64,000 bases of DNA from Eutreptiella sp. 'Long Island Sound 2002' (lineage: Eukaryota > Euglenozoa > Euglenophyceae > Eutreptiales > Eutreptiaceae). Position 1 is the stretch's first letter. Every line of letters starts with the position of its first letter. Under the pieces are notes generated by a model that saw only the letters and a list, made by a program, of their open reading frames with translations, ran no database searches and was not told where the DNA came from. Location: NCBI GenBank assembly GCA_964036045.1, contig OZ038379.1:118619104-118683103 (forward strand). The letters run 5' to 3'. A program made the translations under genes and the position numbers. Shown piece after piece: positions 10,676 to 22,949 of this stretch.

Positions 10676-12230
10676 AGATTAGCTAACAACAACAACAACA
10701 ACAACAAGCAACAAGCACGTCTCCGTGCCGTTTTGGCTCTTGCTCCGTCCCAACGCTACGGATCTTCTGCCCATGTAGCCATCTTGGAGCCTAGGTGGTG
10801 CCCTTGCCAAATCCAAGTTTTGAGCCAGAAACTCACCGGTGGCGGCCCGGGGCGGTGGCGCCAAGTCGGGAGGTGCCCTCCCAAATCTGCGCAGTTTTGG
10901 GCCAAAATTAGCCATTTTCCGCCAAAAATAGCCCAAAAACCTGGGCGAAACGCCCAAACGAAGGGAAACGGTGAGTACACTACACATGCGGCTTGACTTC
11001 GCTGTGTCAGAGAGCACTCTTGTGCCCTTAACTCCACGGTATGTCCGAGAAACGGCCCAAATGGGCGCCAAAAAGCCCCAAAATCTACGCAATGTGCACC
11101 GACGGCCCGAAACCAAGCACGGGCCGTATCTTGGGCTACGTGGCTCAAATCCGAATACCGAGGGCACCTAATCCACCCGCAACCCCCCACTTTTTGTGGT
11201 TTCCAAGCCTCAGAATCACCCAACGAGAGGTGTAGACTCCCGTACAAGTGGTCACGTGGTGCAGCCGGAGGGCAGCCCAGCCCGCACACGATGGGGGCCA
11301 ACGGTGGGTCCACCAGGGTCCCCGGGGCGAAAAAAATTTTTTTTTCCAAAGTTCTTCCTAGACCACTTCGTATGCTCAAACAACTGTTTTTGGGCCATTT
11401 TAAGTCGTTTCAAGTCGGGAGGTGCCCTCCCAAAACTGCGCATTTTGTGCCCCAAAACAGCCTTTTTTGGCCCAAAGCGGCCCCAAAACCCAATCAAAAC
11501 GGCCAAACGAAGCAAAACGGTGGCTACACTACACGTGCGGCTTGACTTTACCGTGTCAAAGAGCCCTCTAGTGCCCTTCAACTCGACAATATGTCCGAGA
11601 AACGGCCCAAAAAGGCGCAAAAAAACCTCAAAATCTGCGCAATGTGCACCAACACCCCGAAACCAAGCACGGGCCGTATCTTGGGCTACGTGGCTCAAAA
11701 GCGAATTCCGAGGGCACCTAGTCCACCCGCAATCACCCACTTTTTGTGGTCACCACCCCTCAGAATCGCCCAACGAGACGCCTAGACCCTCGTACCAGTG
11801 GTCACTTGGTGGAGCCGGACGGCAGCCCGGCCCGCGCATGGTGGGGGCCAAAGGTGGGTCCACCAGGGTCCCCGGGGCGGAAAAAATCATTTTTTCCAAA
11901 GTTGTTCCTAGACCACTTGGGATGCCGAAACAAGTGTTTTGAGCACGTTTTGAGCCCGTGGTGGCGCGTTTCGGGCCGTGGAAAATCCCAAAATGCCCTG
12001 AAAATGGGCCGTTTTAGGACCAAAAGTGGGTCCAAAATGGGTCAAAAACGCGTTTTTCCACAAGTGATCCTAGACCATTTGGCATGCTCAAACAAGTGTT
12101 CTTAGCCCATTTTGACCCCGTTTTGACTTAGTTTAGCCCCTTCGACTACATGTATGCACCACGTTGTGCCCTTCGCACGTACCTTAGAGCCGTGTGGTGG
12201 AGCTACGTAGAGTTGGGGAGAGTAGTGTAG
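10676..12230 (-). mobile_element. CTACACC-family element, inverted, with duplicated central module
   Basis: The sequence from 10700 to 10900 is the reverse complement of 10200-10400 (GCTAGCTAA end, GTTGTTGTT tract, CACCGGTGGCGG). The family terminal repeat is missing at the left but a diverged copy (GGAGAGTAGTGTAG) ends the element at 12217-12230. The central module occurs twice (about 10790-11345 and 11400-11890), followed by 160-bp repeat units to about 12125. No coding sequence. Confidence 0.65.
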
Positions 12231-12256
12231 ATTGGAGGATATATATGTATATATTA

Positions 12257-13237
12257 CTACACCCCTCTCCCCTTAAATTTAGCTAACAAGCAACAAGCAA
12301 CAAGCAACAACAAGCAACAACAAACACGTCTCCGTGCCGTTTTGGCCATTGCACCTTCCCAAGGCCTCGGGCCTGACTCTACTTTAGCTATCCTAGAGCC
12401 TAGGTGGTGCCCTTGCCAAATCCAAGTTTTGAGCCAGAAAGTCACCGGTGGCGGCCCGGGGCGGTGGCGCCAAGTCGGGGGTGCCCAAATCTGCGCAGAT
12501 TCGGGCCAAAAGCAGCCATTTTTCGCCCAAAACAGCCCTAGTAAGGGTTCGAAACAGCCAAACGAAGGCAAACGGCTGCTACACTCCACGTGCGGCTTGC
12601 CTTTCTCGTGTCCAAGGGACCTTTGGTGCCCTCTAACTCCACGATATGTCCGAGAAAGGGCCCGGAAAGGCGCCAAAAAGGCCAAAAAAGTGCGATATGT
12701 GCACCACCACCTCGAAACCAAGAACGGGCCGTATCTTGGGCTACGTGGCTCAAAAACGAATTCCGAGGGCACCTAGGCCACCCGCAACCCCCCACTTTTT
12801 ATGGTTTCCAAGCCTCAGAACAGCCCAACGAGACACGTAGACCCCCGTACCTGTGGTCACTTGGTGCAGCCGGAGGGCCCAGGGCGAAAAAAATGGTTTT
12901 TTCCAAAGTTGTTCCTAGACAACTTGGGATGCTCAAACAAGTGTTTTTAGGCCGTTTTGAGCCCGTGGTGGCGCGTTTTGGGTCATGGAAAATCCCAAAA
13001 TGCCTTGAAAATGGGCCTTTTTTGGGACCAACAATGGGTCAAAAATGGGTCAAAAACGCGTTTTTTCCAAAAATGATCCTGGACCATTTATGATGCTCAA
13101 ACAAGTGGTTTTAGCCCGTTTTGAGCCCGTTTTGACGGAGTTTAGCCCCTTCCACCACATGTATGCACCGGGTTATCCCTTCGCACGTACCTTAGAGCCG
13201 TATGGTGGAGCCACCTAGAGTTGGGAGAGAGGTGTAG
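12257..13237 (-). mobile_element. CTACACC-family element, inverted, both ends present
   Basis: CTACACCCCTCTCC at 12257-12270 and GGAGAGAGGTGTAG at 13224-13237 (one mismatch) bound a 981-bp copy in reverse orientation. TA-rich sequence flanks both ends: TATATATGTATATATTA on the left and the (TA)n array from 13246 on the right. The interior modules are the same as in the other members. No coding sequence. Confidence 0.7.
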
Positions 13238-13243
13238 ATTAGA

Positions 13244-13873
<630 letters not shown>

Positions 13874-15085
13874 CTACACCCCTCTCCCCTTAAATCTAGC
13901 TAACAAGCAACAAGCAAGCAAGCAAGCAACAACAAGCACTTCTCCTTTCCGTTTTGGCGATTGATCCGCCTCATCGCTCCGGGCTCTACTCTACTCTAGC
14001 CATCGTAGAACCTAGGTGGTGGCCTTGCCAAATCCAAGTTTTGAGGCAAAAACTCACCGGTGGCGCCCCGGGGCGTGGGCGCCAAGTCGGGAGCCTTTTT
14101 TGGCCCAAAACCGCCCCGATACCCGAGCACGTCACCATTCCGTCCTGGCCATCGCCCCGTCCCAGCGCCTCGAGCTTGACACTACTTTAGCCATCCTAGA
14201 GCCTAGGTGCTAGCCTTGCCAAATCCAAGTTTTGAGTCAAAATGGGCTAAAAACAGTTGGTTGGGCATGCCAAATGGTCTACGATCACTTTTGGAAAAAA
14301 ACTTTTTTGACCCATTTTTGACCCATTTTCTGTCCCACAACGGCCCATTTTCAAGGCGTTTTGGCCTTTTCCATGGAGTAAAACGGGTGATCTCGGGCTC
14401 AAAATGGGCTAAAAACACTTGTTTGAGCATCGCAAATGCTCCAGGATCACTTTTGGGAAAACGCGTTTTTGACCCGTTTTTGACCCATTTTTGGTCTTGA
14501 AACGGCCCATTTTCAAGGCATTTTGGGATTTTCCATGGCCCAAAACGCGCCACCACGGGCTCAAAACGTGCTAAAAACGCTTGTTTGAACATCCCAAGTG
14601 GTCTAGGAACAACTTTGGAAAAAGTAATTTTTTCCGCCTAGGGGACCCCGGTGGACCCACTGTTGGCCCGCGCCGTGCGCGGGCCAAGCTGTCCTCCGGC
14701 TGCACCAAATGACCACTGGTACGGGGGTCTAGGTGGCTCGTAGGTCAAATTTGAGGGCTGGAAACCACAAAAAGTGGGGTGTTGCGGGTGGACTAGGTGC
14801 CCTCGGAATTCGGTTTTGAGCCACGTAGCCCAGGATACAGCCCGTGCTTGGTTTCGGGGTGTTGGTGCACATGGCGCAGACCTCCCGACTTGGCGCCACC
14901 GCCCTGGGCCGCAACCGGTGAGTTTTTGGCTCAAAACTTGGATTTGGCAAGGCCACCACCTAGGCTCCAAGAAGGCTACATGGGCGAAAGATCTACAGCG
15001 TTGGAATGGAGCAATGGCCAAAACGGCATGGAGACGTGCTTGTTGTTGCTTGTTGTTAGCTAAATTTAAGGGGAGAGGGGTGTAG
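13874..15085. mobile_element. CTACACC-family chimera with matching right ends at both termini
   Basis: The left end (13874 onward, CTACACCCCTCTCC then CCTTAAAT) is the reverse complement of the family's right end. The true right end GGAGAGGGGTGTAG is at 15072-15085, so about 22 bp form a terminal inverted repeat. Orientation switches near 14230 from reversed modules to forward 160-bp repeat units and central module. This is either a fused pair of elements or an internally inverted copy. No coding sequence. Confidence 0.65.
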
Positions 15086-16745
15086 TAATATATGGGTGTT
15101 GGACAGGGGGGGGGGGGGGTCTAAACCCCCCTGTTTGTTAAACTAGCAGCCGGCTTACTAGAAATCCGGTTCGGATGCCCCTTGTGTGGTACCATTTTGG
15201 GTGGTGTACATACCCCCCCCCCCTATCTTGAACGTGGGGAATCCAAAAAAAGAAGTCCGTTGCTTGTTGAAATGGTGGCGGGGCTGTACGGCTTGGGAAA
15301 CTTGGACGCTTCTTCCTGAAATCTGAACATCTGAATGCCCGGCTGCTTGTTGGCTTGCTGTGTACTTACCTTGTGCCCTTAATTTCTGGAGCATATCGTT
15401 TCGTTGGGTAAAAATGCCGGGGTGGGGGGGGGGATTGGTGCGTCTCCATGTGCCCAGCTTGAAAATCTAGGTGTTTCCTTGTAACTCCACAATGTGTCGA
15501 GGCAATGCACGAAACACGACTAGCACTGGTGGAGTCGTATTGACACGTTTCAATACAATGCGTGACTGTCTACCAAAGTGAGAGAAAATCGACCGTTGGT
15601 AGAGCCGAACACCTTGTCGGACCCTCTTGGTTGCATTTTTGAACTCGGCACATCAAAATACATTATTATGCCTTCTATGGCCTTTGGTTGTGGTGACGAT
15701 GTGTTGGATCTATGCTTGGTTCTCTCCCAGACCCCGGTTGGTGACGTGTGTATTCTGCACAGGTGCAACCCTAACCAAGGTTGCAACAGCAACACAGGTG
15801 CCCAAACAACGGGCGCGGAACGGGAGATGGAGAGGCGTGGGGACAGGTATAGCTTCGCACATTGCTCGCACAGTGCGTGCATAGACAGAGGGGGCAAGAG
15901 AAGGACGGAGGGGCGGGGACAGAGTGCCAGGAGGTAGGACGCCGCACGGCCAGGTGTAGGGGTGAAGGGTGGGGCATGGCAGGGTGTGCCTCGTACGGTG
16001 TCACGCGTAGTGCCTGTAGCGAACAACTGGCCAGGGGGGAGGCACAAACGACGAGAGAAGGAGGAGGGACAAGAACAGAACGCATGGGGGGGCGCGAGTG
16101 CACCCAGAGGGACAGAGGAGGGTGCAAGTGCGCGCTCGGACACAGGGGGCCAGAGTAGGACGGGAAGACAGGAAGCGCCCGGCGCAGCAGACAGGAAGCG
16201 CCCGGCGCAGCAAAGAGCAGACGAAAGCAGGGGATAACAGAAGAGACGCCCGGCCGCGGAGGGCTGCAGGGACCCGCGCAGGACAGAGAAGGCCAGCAAA
16301 GGGCGATTAGCATAGAGCAGGCAGGGTAGGAGGGAAAGGCAGGAGGGCAAAAAAGGGGAAACAGGGAAAGGTAGAAGAGCTTGCCGCGCATAGTGTAGTG
16401 GATCGCATTTGTCACTTGATTGCCGCAGTGATGCCCCCCTAGGAGTATTGCTTGCTTGTTGCAGCGCTGCTGCTCTGCCATGCCTTGCCCCTTACCCCCA
16501 GCGGTCCAACGGGCCAGCGCTCGTCGCCGTTGCTAATGCTAACGCTCTGCAGTTGCCACTGCCCCCAAAGCCTGGTTGGCCAGTATCCCCTGTCCTCTGG
16601 GTCCTGCGTCATGCTGTGGGCCACCACAGGCAACCCTGGGACCCACGGGATCCAGCAAGGCGGGAACCACCTGTCGGTGCGAGATGCCCAGTAACTGTAG
16701 TAGACGGCATGATAAGTGATTATGACTGTGACTGTGACTATGACT
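15086..16745. other. No recognisable gene; G-runs and purine-rich low-complexity DNA
   Basis: Contains 14 consecutive G at 15106-15119, C-runs near 15211 and a short unique-looking stretch 15440-15800. From about 15870 to 16390 the plus strand is purine-rich (gaga, gggaca) with repeated GCGCCCGGCGCAGCA near 16179-16210. Open frames on the minus strand in the purine-rich part read as low-complexity Pro/Ser/Leu/Ala sequence. A small minus-strand segment near 15560-15680 (FDVPSSKMQPRG, GRFSLTLVDS) has coding-like composition but no recognised family. Confidence 0.5.
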
Positions 16746-16749
16746 ATGA

Positions 16750-16788
<39 letters not shown>

Positions 16789-16836
16789 TACATATGTATA
16801 TATGTGTGTGTGTGTGTGTGTGTGTATGTGTGTGCA

Positions 16837-16933
<97 letters not shown>

Positions 16934-17002
16934 GTCTATCTATCTATCTATCTATCTATGTGTTGGTCTCTCTGTCTTTCTGTCTTTCTGTCTGTCTGTC
17001 CA

Positions 17003-17037
<35 letters not shown>

Positions 17038-17074
17038 GTCGGTCCGTCGGTCGGTCCGTCCGTCCGTCCGTCTG

Positions 17075-17108
<34 letters not shown>

Positions 17109-17120
17109 AGTATCAGTATC
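16750..17120. repeat. Compound microsatellite: TA, TG, CTAT, CTGT, CCGT
   Basis: Consecutive blocks of TA (from about 16750), TG (16803-16824), CTAT (about 16839-16960), mixed CTGT (16970-17035), CGGT/CCGT (17040-17070) and CTAT again (17075-17108), ending in three CAGTAT units. Neighbouring blocks differ by one base of the tetranucleotide. Open frames of Ile-Tyr-Leu-Ser type across it are repeat translations. Confidence 0.95.
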
Positions 17121-17219
17121 AGTATGAGGCCCACCCTGAAAGCCGCCGTCTGCCCAGACACTTGGCGAGTCTGGCCTGGTGGGGGGGCAAACAGCAGAGT
17201 ATTCTTGATTCCGACGTGA

Positions 17220-18530
17220 TTGTTTGCTTCATCAGGGCCAAGGGTCCCACGCCCGCCCTTGTGCACCCTGGTCGTTGGAGGAGGAGAGAGTAGTGGTACC
17301 TGGACCTATGCCAAGTTTCGCCGCTCGTGGACGGCTTATGCCCCGCTCTAGGCGGGTTTTTTGGCATTCACCGGAAATGGGGGGTTTACTGGGGGGGTTA
17401 TTGTCCGGGGGGGTTGTGGAGAGGATCTAGTCATTGTTGTGTTTGTGACCTTGATTGCAATGGGATTCTCCTTTTTTTTTTTGGTCCCATGCCCTCGTGC
17501 ACCCCGGTTGCTTGGGAAAGAGTGATACCTGGACCATTGCCATGTTCTGTCATCCATAGTCGGTTCGTGTCCTGCTCTAGGCGGGCGCCATGTCATTCAT
17601 TCCGTGTTCCCTTCATGCACCTTACTCTTGCAGTGTCGTGGGTTGGTGGTCTCACATTTAGATTCGCCTTCTTTCGGTAACGTTTGCGCCGTGCGCACCT
17701 TCATCTTGCCGCTCACCTGCTTGTTTGTGTACCCCGATTTCTTTGTGCATGCTTGCTAGTGTGTGGTGGTTCATCTTTGGTTCTAACTGGACTTCTCTCT
17801 CTACCCGGGCTGAGGGTCCCACGCCCTCGTGCACCTTGGTAGCTTGGGGAGGAATCATACCTTGGCATTCTTGGTTCCGACCAGATTGTTTGCTTCATCA
17901 GGGCCAAGGGTGCCACGCCCTTGTGCACCCTGGTTGTTGGGGGAGGAGAGAGGAATGGTGCCTGATCCCATGCCAAACTTCGCCGCTCGTGGACGGCTTA
18001 TGCCCCGCTCTAGGCGGGTTTTTTGGCATTCACCGGAGTAGGGTCACCTTGATTGCAAAGGCATTCTCTCCCTTTTTTTTAGTGTATTTGGTTCTTTAAT
18101 CGCATTGCCTCCCTTCCCAAGGTGGAGGGTCCCACGCCCTCGTGCACCCCGGTTGCTTGGGAAGAAGTGATACCTGGACCATTGCCATGTTCTGCCGTTC
18201 ACAGCCGGCTCATGTACCGCTCTAGGCGGGCGCTATGACACTCATTCTGTGTTCGTTTTCATGCACCTTACTCTTGCAGTGTCGTGGGCTGTTGGTCTCG
18301 TATTTCGGTTCGCCTTCTTTCAGTAGCGTTCGCGCCGTGCGCACCTTTAGCTGGCTGTTCTCCTGCTTGTTTGTGTGCCCTGGTTTCGTTGTGTATGCTT
18401 GCTAGTGTGTGGTAGTTCATCTTTGGTTCTAACTGGACGTCTCTCTCTACCCGGGCCGAGGGTCCCGCGCCCTCGTGCACCCTGATTGCTTGGGGAGGGA
18501 TCATACCTTGGCATTGTCTTACGTCACCGC
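17220..18530. repeat. Two tandem copies of a ~650-bp unit with GCTCTAGGCGGG stem-loops
   Basis: CGCCGCTCGTGGACGGC and its flanks occur at 17319 and 17981 (662 bp apart). The second half of the unit (GCTCTAGGCGGGCGC, then a stretch containing GCACCTTACTCTTGCAGTG) occurs near 17572 and 18214. In the first type CCCGC-TCTAG-GCGGG is followed by six T, giving a small stem-loop plus T-run. Each half also carries 'gggtcccacgccc' and 'tcgtgcacc'. No coding sequence; origin unknown. Confidence 0.75.
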
Positions 18531-19574
18531 TCGTGGGCGGTTCCTGCTACATTTTCAACGGCGCTCTGGGTGTTGTTTTAATGTTGACCGTCGTGTCGCC
18601 TTTGGCACTGAACTTGTCCTCTACTCTGGCCCTAACCATAACATTGACCTGCACATCTGACGTGCATTCGATCTACAGATCTGATTTGGTTTCGATTTGC
18701 TCCGCTTTCCCTCTACGCTTCGTCTTACCTGTCTGGGTCTGTGTTCCTGTTTGAGGACAAGGGAGTTCAGGGTTGGATTGAGTGGATTGGGTGCAGGGGG
18801 CAGGGGGGGGGGGCAGTCATCCACAGGCAGTGAGCAGTTTTGCACCCATCATTCTGGGTTCGCATTGTTTTCTCCTGGCATCTCTGTCTGGTGTTCTGTG
18901 CGCCCGTGCAGCATCATGCAGGTTTTGCTGGCGCATCTCGGTTACTTGCCTGCTGGTTGGCAGAGCTTGCACTTAAGCGTGCCACGCTGCCTGCTCCTGT
19001 ACTGAGTCATGCAGGTTAGGAATGTGTGCGCTCTGTGTTCTTCCCTTGTTCACGTCGCATGATTGATCATGTCCTTGACCCTCTTCCTGCGGTGCTCTGT
19101 GCACCGGCCTTTGGTGTCTTGATTTTTGATCCGTGCGTGAGTGCCTGCGCTTGCATTCATGCGCATGCATGTGGGAATGATGTTGCGGCTTCGTGATGAT
19201 GAGCCCAGGCCTTAGCGCTGTGCACGATGTTCTTGTCCGGTGCGGGGCCTGGTGGTTCCGCACATCGGTAGTGGCTCTTGTTGGGGATGGTGCTGGGGTG
19301 CCGATACGTGCCTCACGTCCCCTTGAGGCCGGTCTTGGGGTGGTCGCCGCCGCTCATTGATTGCGGGTTGCGGTTGAGATGCTGAGCACTGACCTTAGTG
19401 TTGTTCACGATCGAGCTGTCGCATGCGGGGTGAGGCGGTTCCGCATTGTTGCCTCGCATCTCCAAGAGGCGATCGGGGTAGGGCCGCTGGGTTGACATAC
19501 GTGTGTGTACGCATGTGTATGCATGTGTGTGGGGTTGCTGTGTGAATGGGGTTGGGGGCGTGTGTGGAATCTCT
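18531..19574. other. Non-coding; includes probable 3' flank of the non-LTR retrotransposon
   Basis: No gene recognised. 19190-19300 and 19385-19490 are diverged copies of one another (CCTTAGCGCTGTGCACGATG against CCTTAGTGTTGTTCACGATC, then GGTTCCGCA). They lie immediately downstream, in minus orientation, of the retrotransposon's acidic C-terminus and may be its 3' UTR. No poly-A tract is seen. Confidence 0.4.
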
Positions 19575-20366
19575 TCAGTTGTCCTCGTCCGACGATTCCA
19601 CATGTTCTTCCACGCCTTCGGAGTCATCATCTTCATCTTCGTCGTCCGACTCTTCTTCCTCGCTCTTTGGCTCGTAGTCCCCATCATCGCTGTCATCTTC
19701 CCAGTTTAGTGGATGCATTGGATGAATCTGTCGATCAGCCAACTCAGGTAGCCGGAGTTCCTTAATGACTTCCATCAGTTCTGCCGACATGCACTGTGGC
19801 TTGTACCCGATGTACAGTTCATGTGTGTCTCCCAGGCGGATCACCCTGATGTCATATTCCGACCTGACTGGTGTTGTGTCCATGATGATAACGGATTGCG
19901 CGTCCCATTGATCCTTCGGTGGTGGAGCTGTGGCTGCCATCATGCCTGTCCGTCTGATCGGCGCCGATTCATCCAGTGGGCGGGCCATGAGATGAGCTTC
20001 CGGGCCCCATACCCTCTCGGATCTTCCTCCCGCTGCGTGCTGGGTTGGAGAACCGATGGCCAGCGTGCCCCATCTCCGGGTTGCGGTCCATCCTGCCGGT
20101 TGCATCCGTAGGAAGTCCTGCAGTCTCCTTCCTGGCCGGAGGGTGATGAAGTCGGCCATCGCGTTGAGGTATGCCTCCGTCAGCTTCCTCTTGACCTCCG
20201 GCTTCCCACTGGCGTTGGCGAGCAGGCCTGACCACGACACCATCGCCGTGCCTTCAGGGATCTGCTGGGTCTTGCGGAAGTCGTCTTCATGCTGCAGCCG
20301 CCAGAGTTCCGTTTCCCCGACTTGCAGGGTGGTCACCGACGTCCACTGTACCTCCTTTCCTTGGTC
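19575..20366 (-). pseudogene. C-terminal extension of LINE ORF2 with acidic tail
   Basis: In frame with the RNase H segment but separated from it by a TAG at 20367-20369. Two hundred and some residues of moderate complexity without a recognised domain end in about 45 residues dominated by Asp, Glu and Ser (LNWEDDSDDGDYEPKSEEEE). Acidic tails of this kind occur in proteins handling histones or basic partners, but any role here is speculative. Confidence 0.6.
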
Positions 20367-21305
20367 CTAGAGGCTCTGGGCGACCGCTGCAAAGCCCATC
20401 ATGCATGCCATTGCTGCATGGACACACGACTGTGCCAGATGTCGTCCCCATCCATCGCAGCTCCTCCTGCAGATTGGGCAGTGGAATTCATCCTTGTTGG
20501 ACACGTGGCACCATGCTGCCGTCCTGAGCCAGAAGGCTGCTGCCATGCCTGAGTTGGCGATCTTGCTTGCCACCACTGCCTCCTGCCACGTCCTTGCTGC
20601 CAGGTGTGCCATCCTCGGGGCGATGGGCATGCACCGGTCCACTGCAAATTGGTCGAGGCCTTTGGTCACGTGCACCACCAACGTCCCCGACTTGAACGGC
20701 AGCGCCATGCCCTCCAGCTGCCGTCGGAAGGGTGCCGTCATCCTCCGGGGTGTCCGCAGCGCCGCTGTTGCCAGCTCGTCAGCCATGCCTTGGCATCTTG
20801 CTAGCCAGTGGCTGTCATGGCTGTCATGCTGTGCCGGGATGAAGTACTCCGGGACGTCGTGGCTGGACACGAACTCTGCATACCGCAGCCGAACCCTCTC
20901 GCTCCATGCACAGGGGGAGGGGCGCCCCCCGTCCTCCCCGAACGTCGCCGACACGTTGTCCGCCACCATCGCTCCAATGGCACAGTCCTCCCAGCTGATG
21001 TGCTCCAGCAAGTCCATGCATTTCCCCTTGCCACACCATTCCGCTGCCCACGAAGACCCGGCGGTGCTCTGGATTGCCTTATGCGCCGTTGCCAGGAGTC
21101 CATCATCATCGCTGATCACTGCAGCCCAGCCGATCACTTCGATCCCATGCATGGTGTCCTTGGAGCCGTCGGATATCATGTAGATTGTGCCTCTGGCCTT
21201 CTTTCTGCGGATTTCGATATGTGGTTCAGACCACTGTACGACACCTTGTTCCCGATCAGTGACCACAATGTTGAGCTTGTGATACCGAAGCCATTCCCGG
21301 ATCAC
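20367..21305 (-). pseudogene. LINE RNase H domain and C-terminal zinc finger
   Basis: Asp46 (MISDGSKD), Glu89 (SSWAAEWCGK), Asp116 (MVADNVSA) and Asp176 (CQGMADELA) form the four-carboxylate set of type I RNase H. In LINEs this domain removes the RNA strand after first-strand synthesis. Near the end, Cys276, Cys279, His289 and Cys294 (FHCPICRRSCDGWGRHLAQSC) form a CCHC-like finger, common at LINE C-termini. The stretch itself is intact; the defects are at both borders: a frame change towards the reverse transcriptase and a TAG at the end. Confidence 0.88.
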
Positions 21306-21390
21306 TTTCGGGTCCCATGCTTGCAGGGTATCGGCGATGTCCGTGAACCATGCATACCTGGTCGCCTGCTTGGTCCGCGCATTCCGGCAG

Positions 21391-22551
21391 TTAAGTGCAC
21401 GCTACGCACATAGTGATGCACTTCAGCTGGAATCGTGTCTCAATTTCCGGGATGCCAAAGCCCCCTAGGCTCGAAGGCATGTACAGCCACGTGTTCGGTG
21501 TGTTCTTCTGAATGCCCGGTACCGCACATGCAATCTTCTTGATAAGGACTTGGTGCTTGGCGATCCATTCTCTCTTCCCGGGGATGACCGTGAAAACGTA
21601 GTCGGGGCTCGCGACAGCAAAAGACAGAATGATCTTGAGTGCCAAAACATAGGTCGGTTGTGTTCGCCTTGCTGCTTTCAGAATCTGATTTAGTTTGTTT
21701 TTGAATGTCTCTAGGCATTCCTTCGGTTCATTACCCACCAGTAGTGGAATCCCTGTCATCATCAAACCATCCGTCAGATTCATCGGGCCCAGGTATGTGT
21801 CATGTTCTCCTTTCCCATACTTCAGTTTTCCTCCTTGGAACAGGATGAGGAAAATCTTCAGCTTCAGAAGGTTCACGGAGCCCCCTGTTGACCAGCATGC
21901 ATGGCACTCTGTCCTCAGTAGGTAGTTCCAACCGTCCACCGTCACAGCGTAGCGTCTTCGGTCATCTGAGTAGCATATCTCCAGCACGATCTTCTCCAGG
22001 TCCCATGGCATTCGTGGGATGTTCCGCTACAGTTCCAGGTCAGTCTTCTGCATGGTCTCTGGGGAAAGACCGTTCGCCAATACTCCGTGTACAAATTCGG
22101 TCCTCACCACACCGACATTGTTGTACAGCCCCACCCCCATGCTCGATCCTTGTGGTCCACCATGCTACATCGGATACGGTCCCAGAAGGCCATGTGGCGA
22201 CACCAACAGGATCCTCATCTTGTCATACACCGCCCTGACCCAGTCTTGCACTTGAAATGCCAAGTCCTTGGACACTGCATCGTGACCAGTCCTCACCGAG
22301 TTGCAGAAGGCATTCTTCTCGTCCCAGTCCAGGCACCGTAGCCGATTGTGCTGGACAGCCACATGGCAGTGACGATCCGGGCTGCTATTGCTGCATGCTG
22401 AGGCGACAGTTGCTTCCGATACGCGAAGCATGTCGTCGGGAAGCTGCCTCTGATCTCTGCTCTTCTCTGGGATCTTTGGAAGACGTTGTTGTCCCCGTTC
22501 TTGTTGATGTACCCCTCCCGCAGGATGGGTCTGCTGTTGCGAACCAGCCAT
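21391..22551 (-). pseudogene. LINE reverse transcriptase palm and thumb, two in-frame TAGs
   Basis: One frame from 22551 carries motif A (RCLDWDEKNAF, catalytic Asp expected at the second Asp), then TAG at 22165-22167, a motif B-like TEFVHGVLANGLSP, another TAG near 22027, and motif C ICYSDDRRRYAV (YSDD, about 21961-21972). Beyond it GGKLKYGKGE and later segments fit the thumb or connection region. All three palm motifs needed for polymerase activity are recognisable, but the stops make this copy non-functional. Confidence 0.85.
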
Positions 22552-22931
22552 TCAGGTACTTTCTTGGCGATGCACAGCTGCAGGCATGTCCGTAGCCACA
22601 GGCTCTCGATACCAGCGAATATCATGTTGAGTATCAGCATAAGGACCATCCATACGTGCCCACCCAGGCGCTTCACCATGCTTCTCGGCAGCTCCTCCAC
22701 CGAGGCCGCTTCTGACCCTCTCCCGTTCACGGATGCCTCGAACTCCTGAAACGTCGGAGGTTTGCCTGCTGCATCATCCGTGGGTTGATGCTTACGTTCG
22801 CTCGTCAGACGCCACATTTGCGAGATGAAGTCGGGCGTATCCTGCAGACGGGGTGCCGAAATGTACTTGTCCGCGCCTCCTCGCCGGATATAGGGGGCAT
22901 CCATGAACGTCCCGGGCCTGTTGGAGTACAT
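22293..22931 (-). pseudogene. LINE region between endonuclease and RT, including RT fingers
   Basis: A frame without known motifs at its start (MYSNRPGTFMDAPYIRRGG) leads into SRPILREGYINKNGDNNVFQ and SPQHAAIAARIVTAM, which correspond in position to the fingers preceding motif A. It overlaps the following palm frame in a different phase at 22293-22551, so an indel lies in this overlap. Confidence 0.7.
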
Positions 22932-22949
22932 CTCTTGCGCCTGCCTCTG

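Noticed and set aside
15550-16481. Overlapping minus-strand open frames of 240-270 codons
   Set aside because: Low-complexity Pro/Leu/Ser/Ala products of purine-rich DNA; two phases open over the same bases; no family.
16409-17293. Open frame with a long Leu-Ser-Ile-Tyr tract
   Set aside because: Crosses a compound microsatellite; no conserved region on either side.
17319-18020. tRNA or bacterial-type terminator in the 650-bp units
   Set aside because: No cloverleaf or A/B boxes could be traced, and a rho-independent terminator is not expected here; kept only as an unexplained stem-loop.
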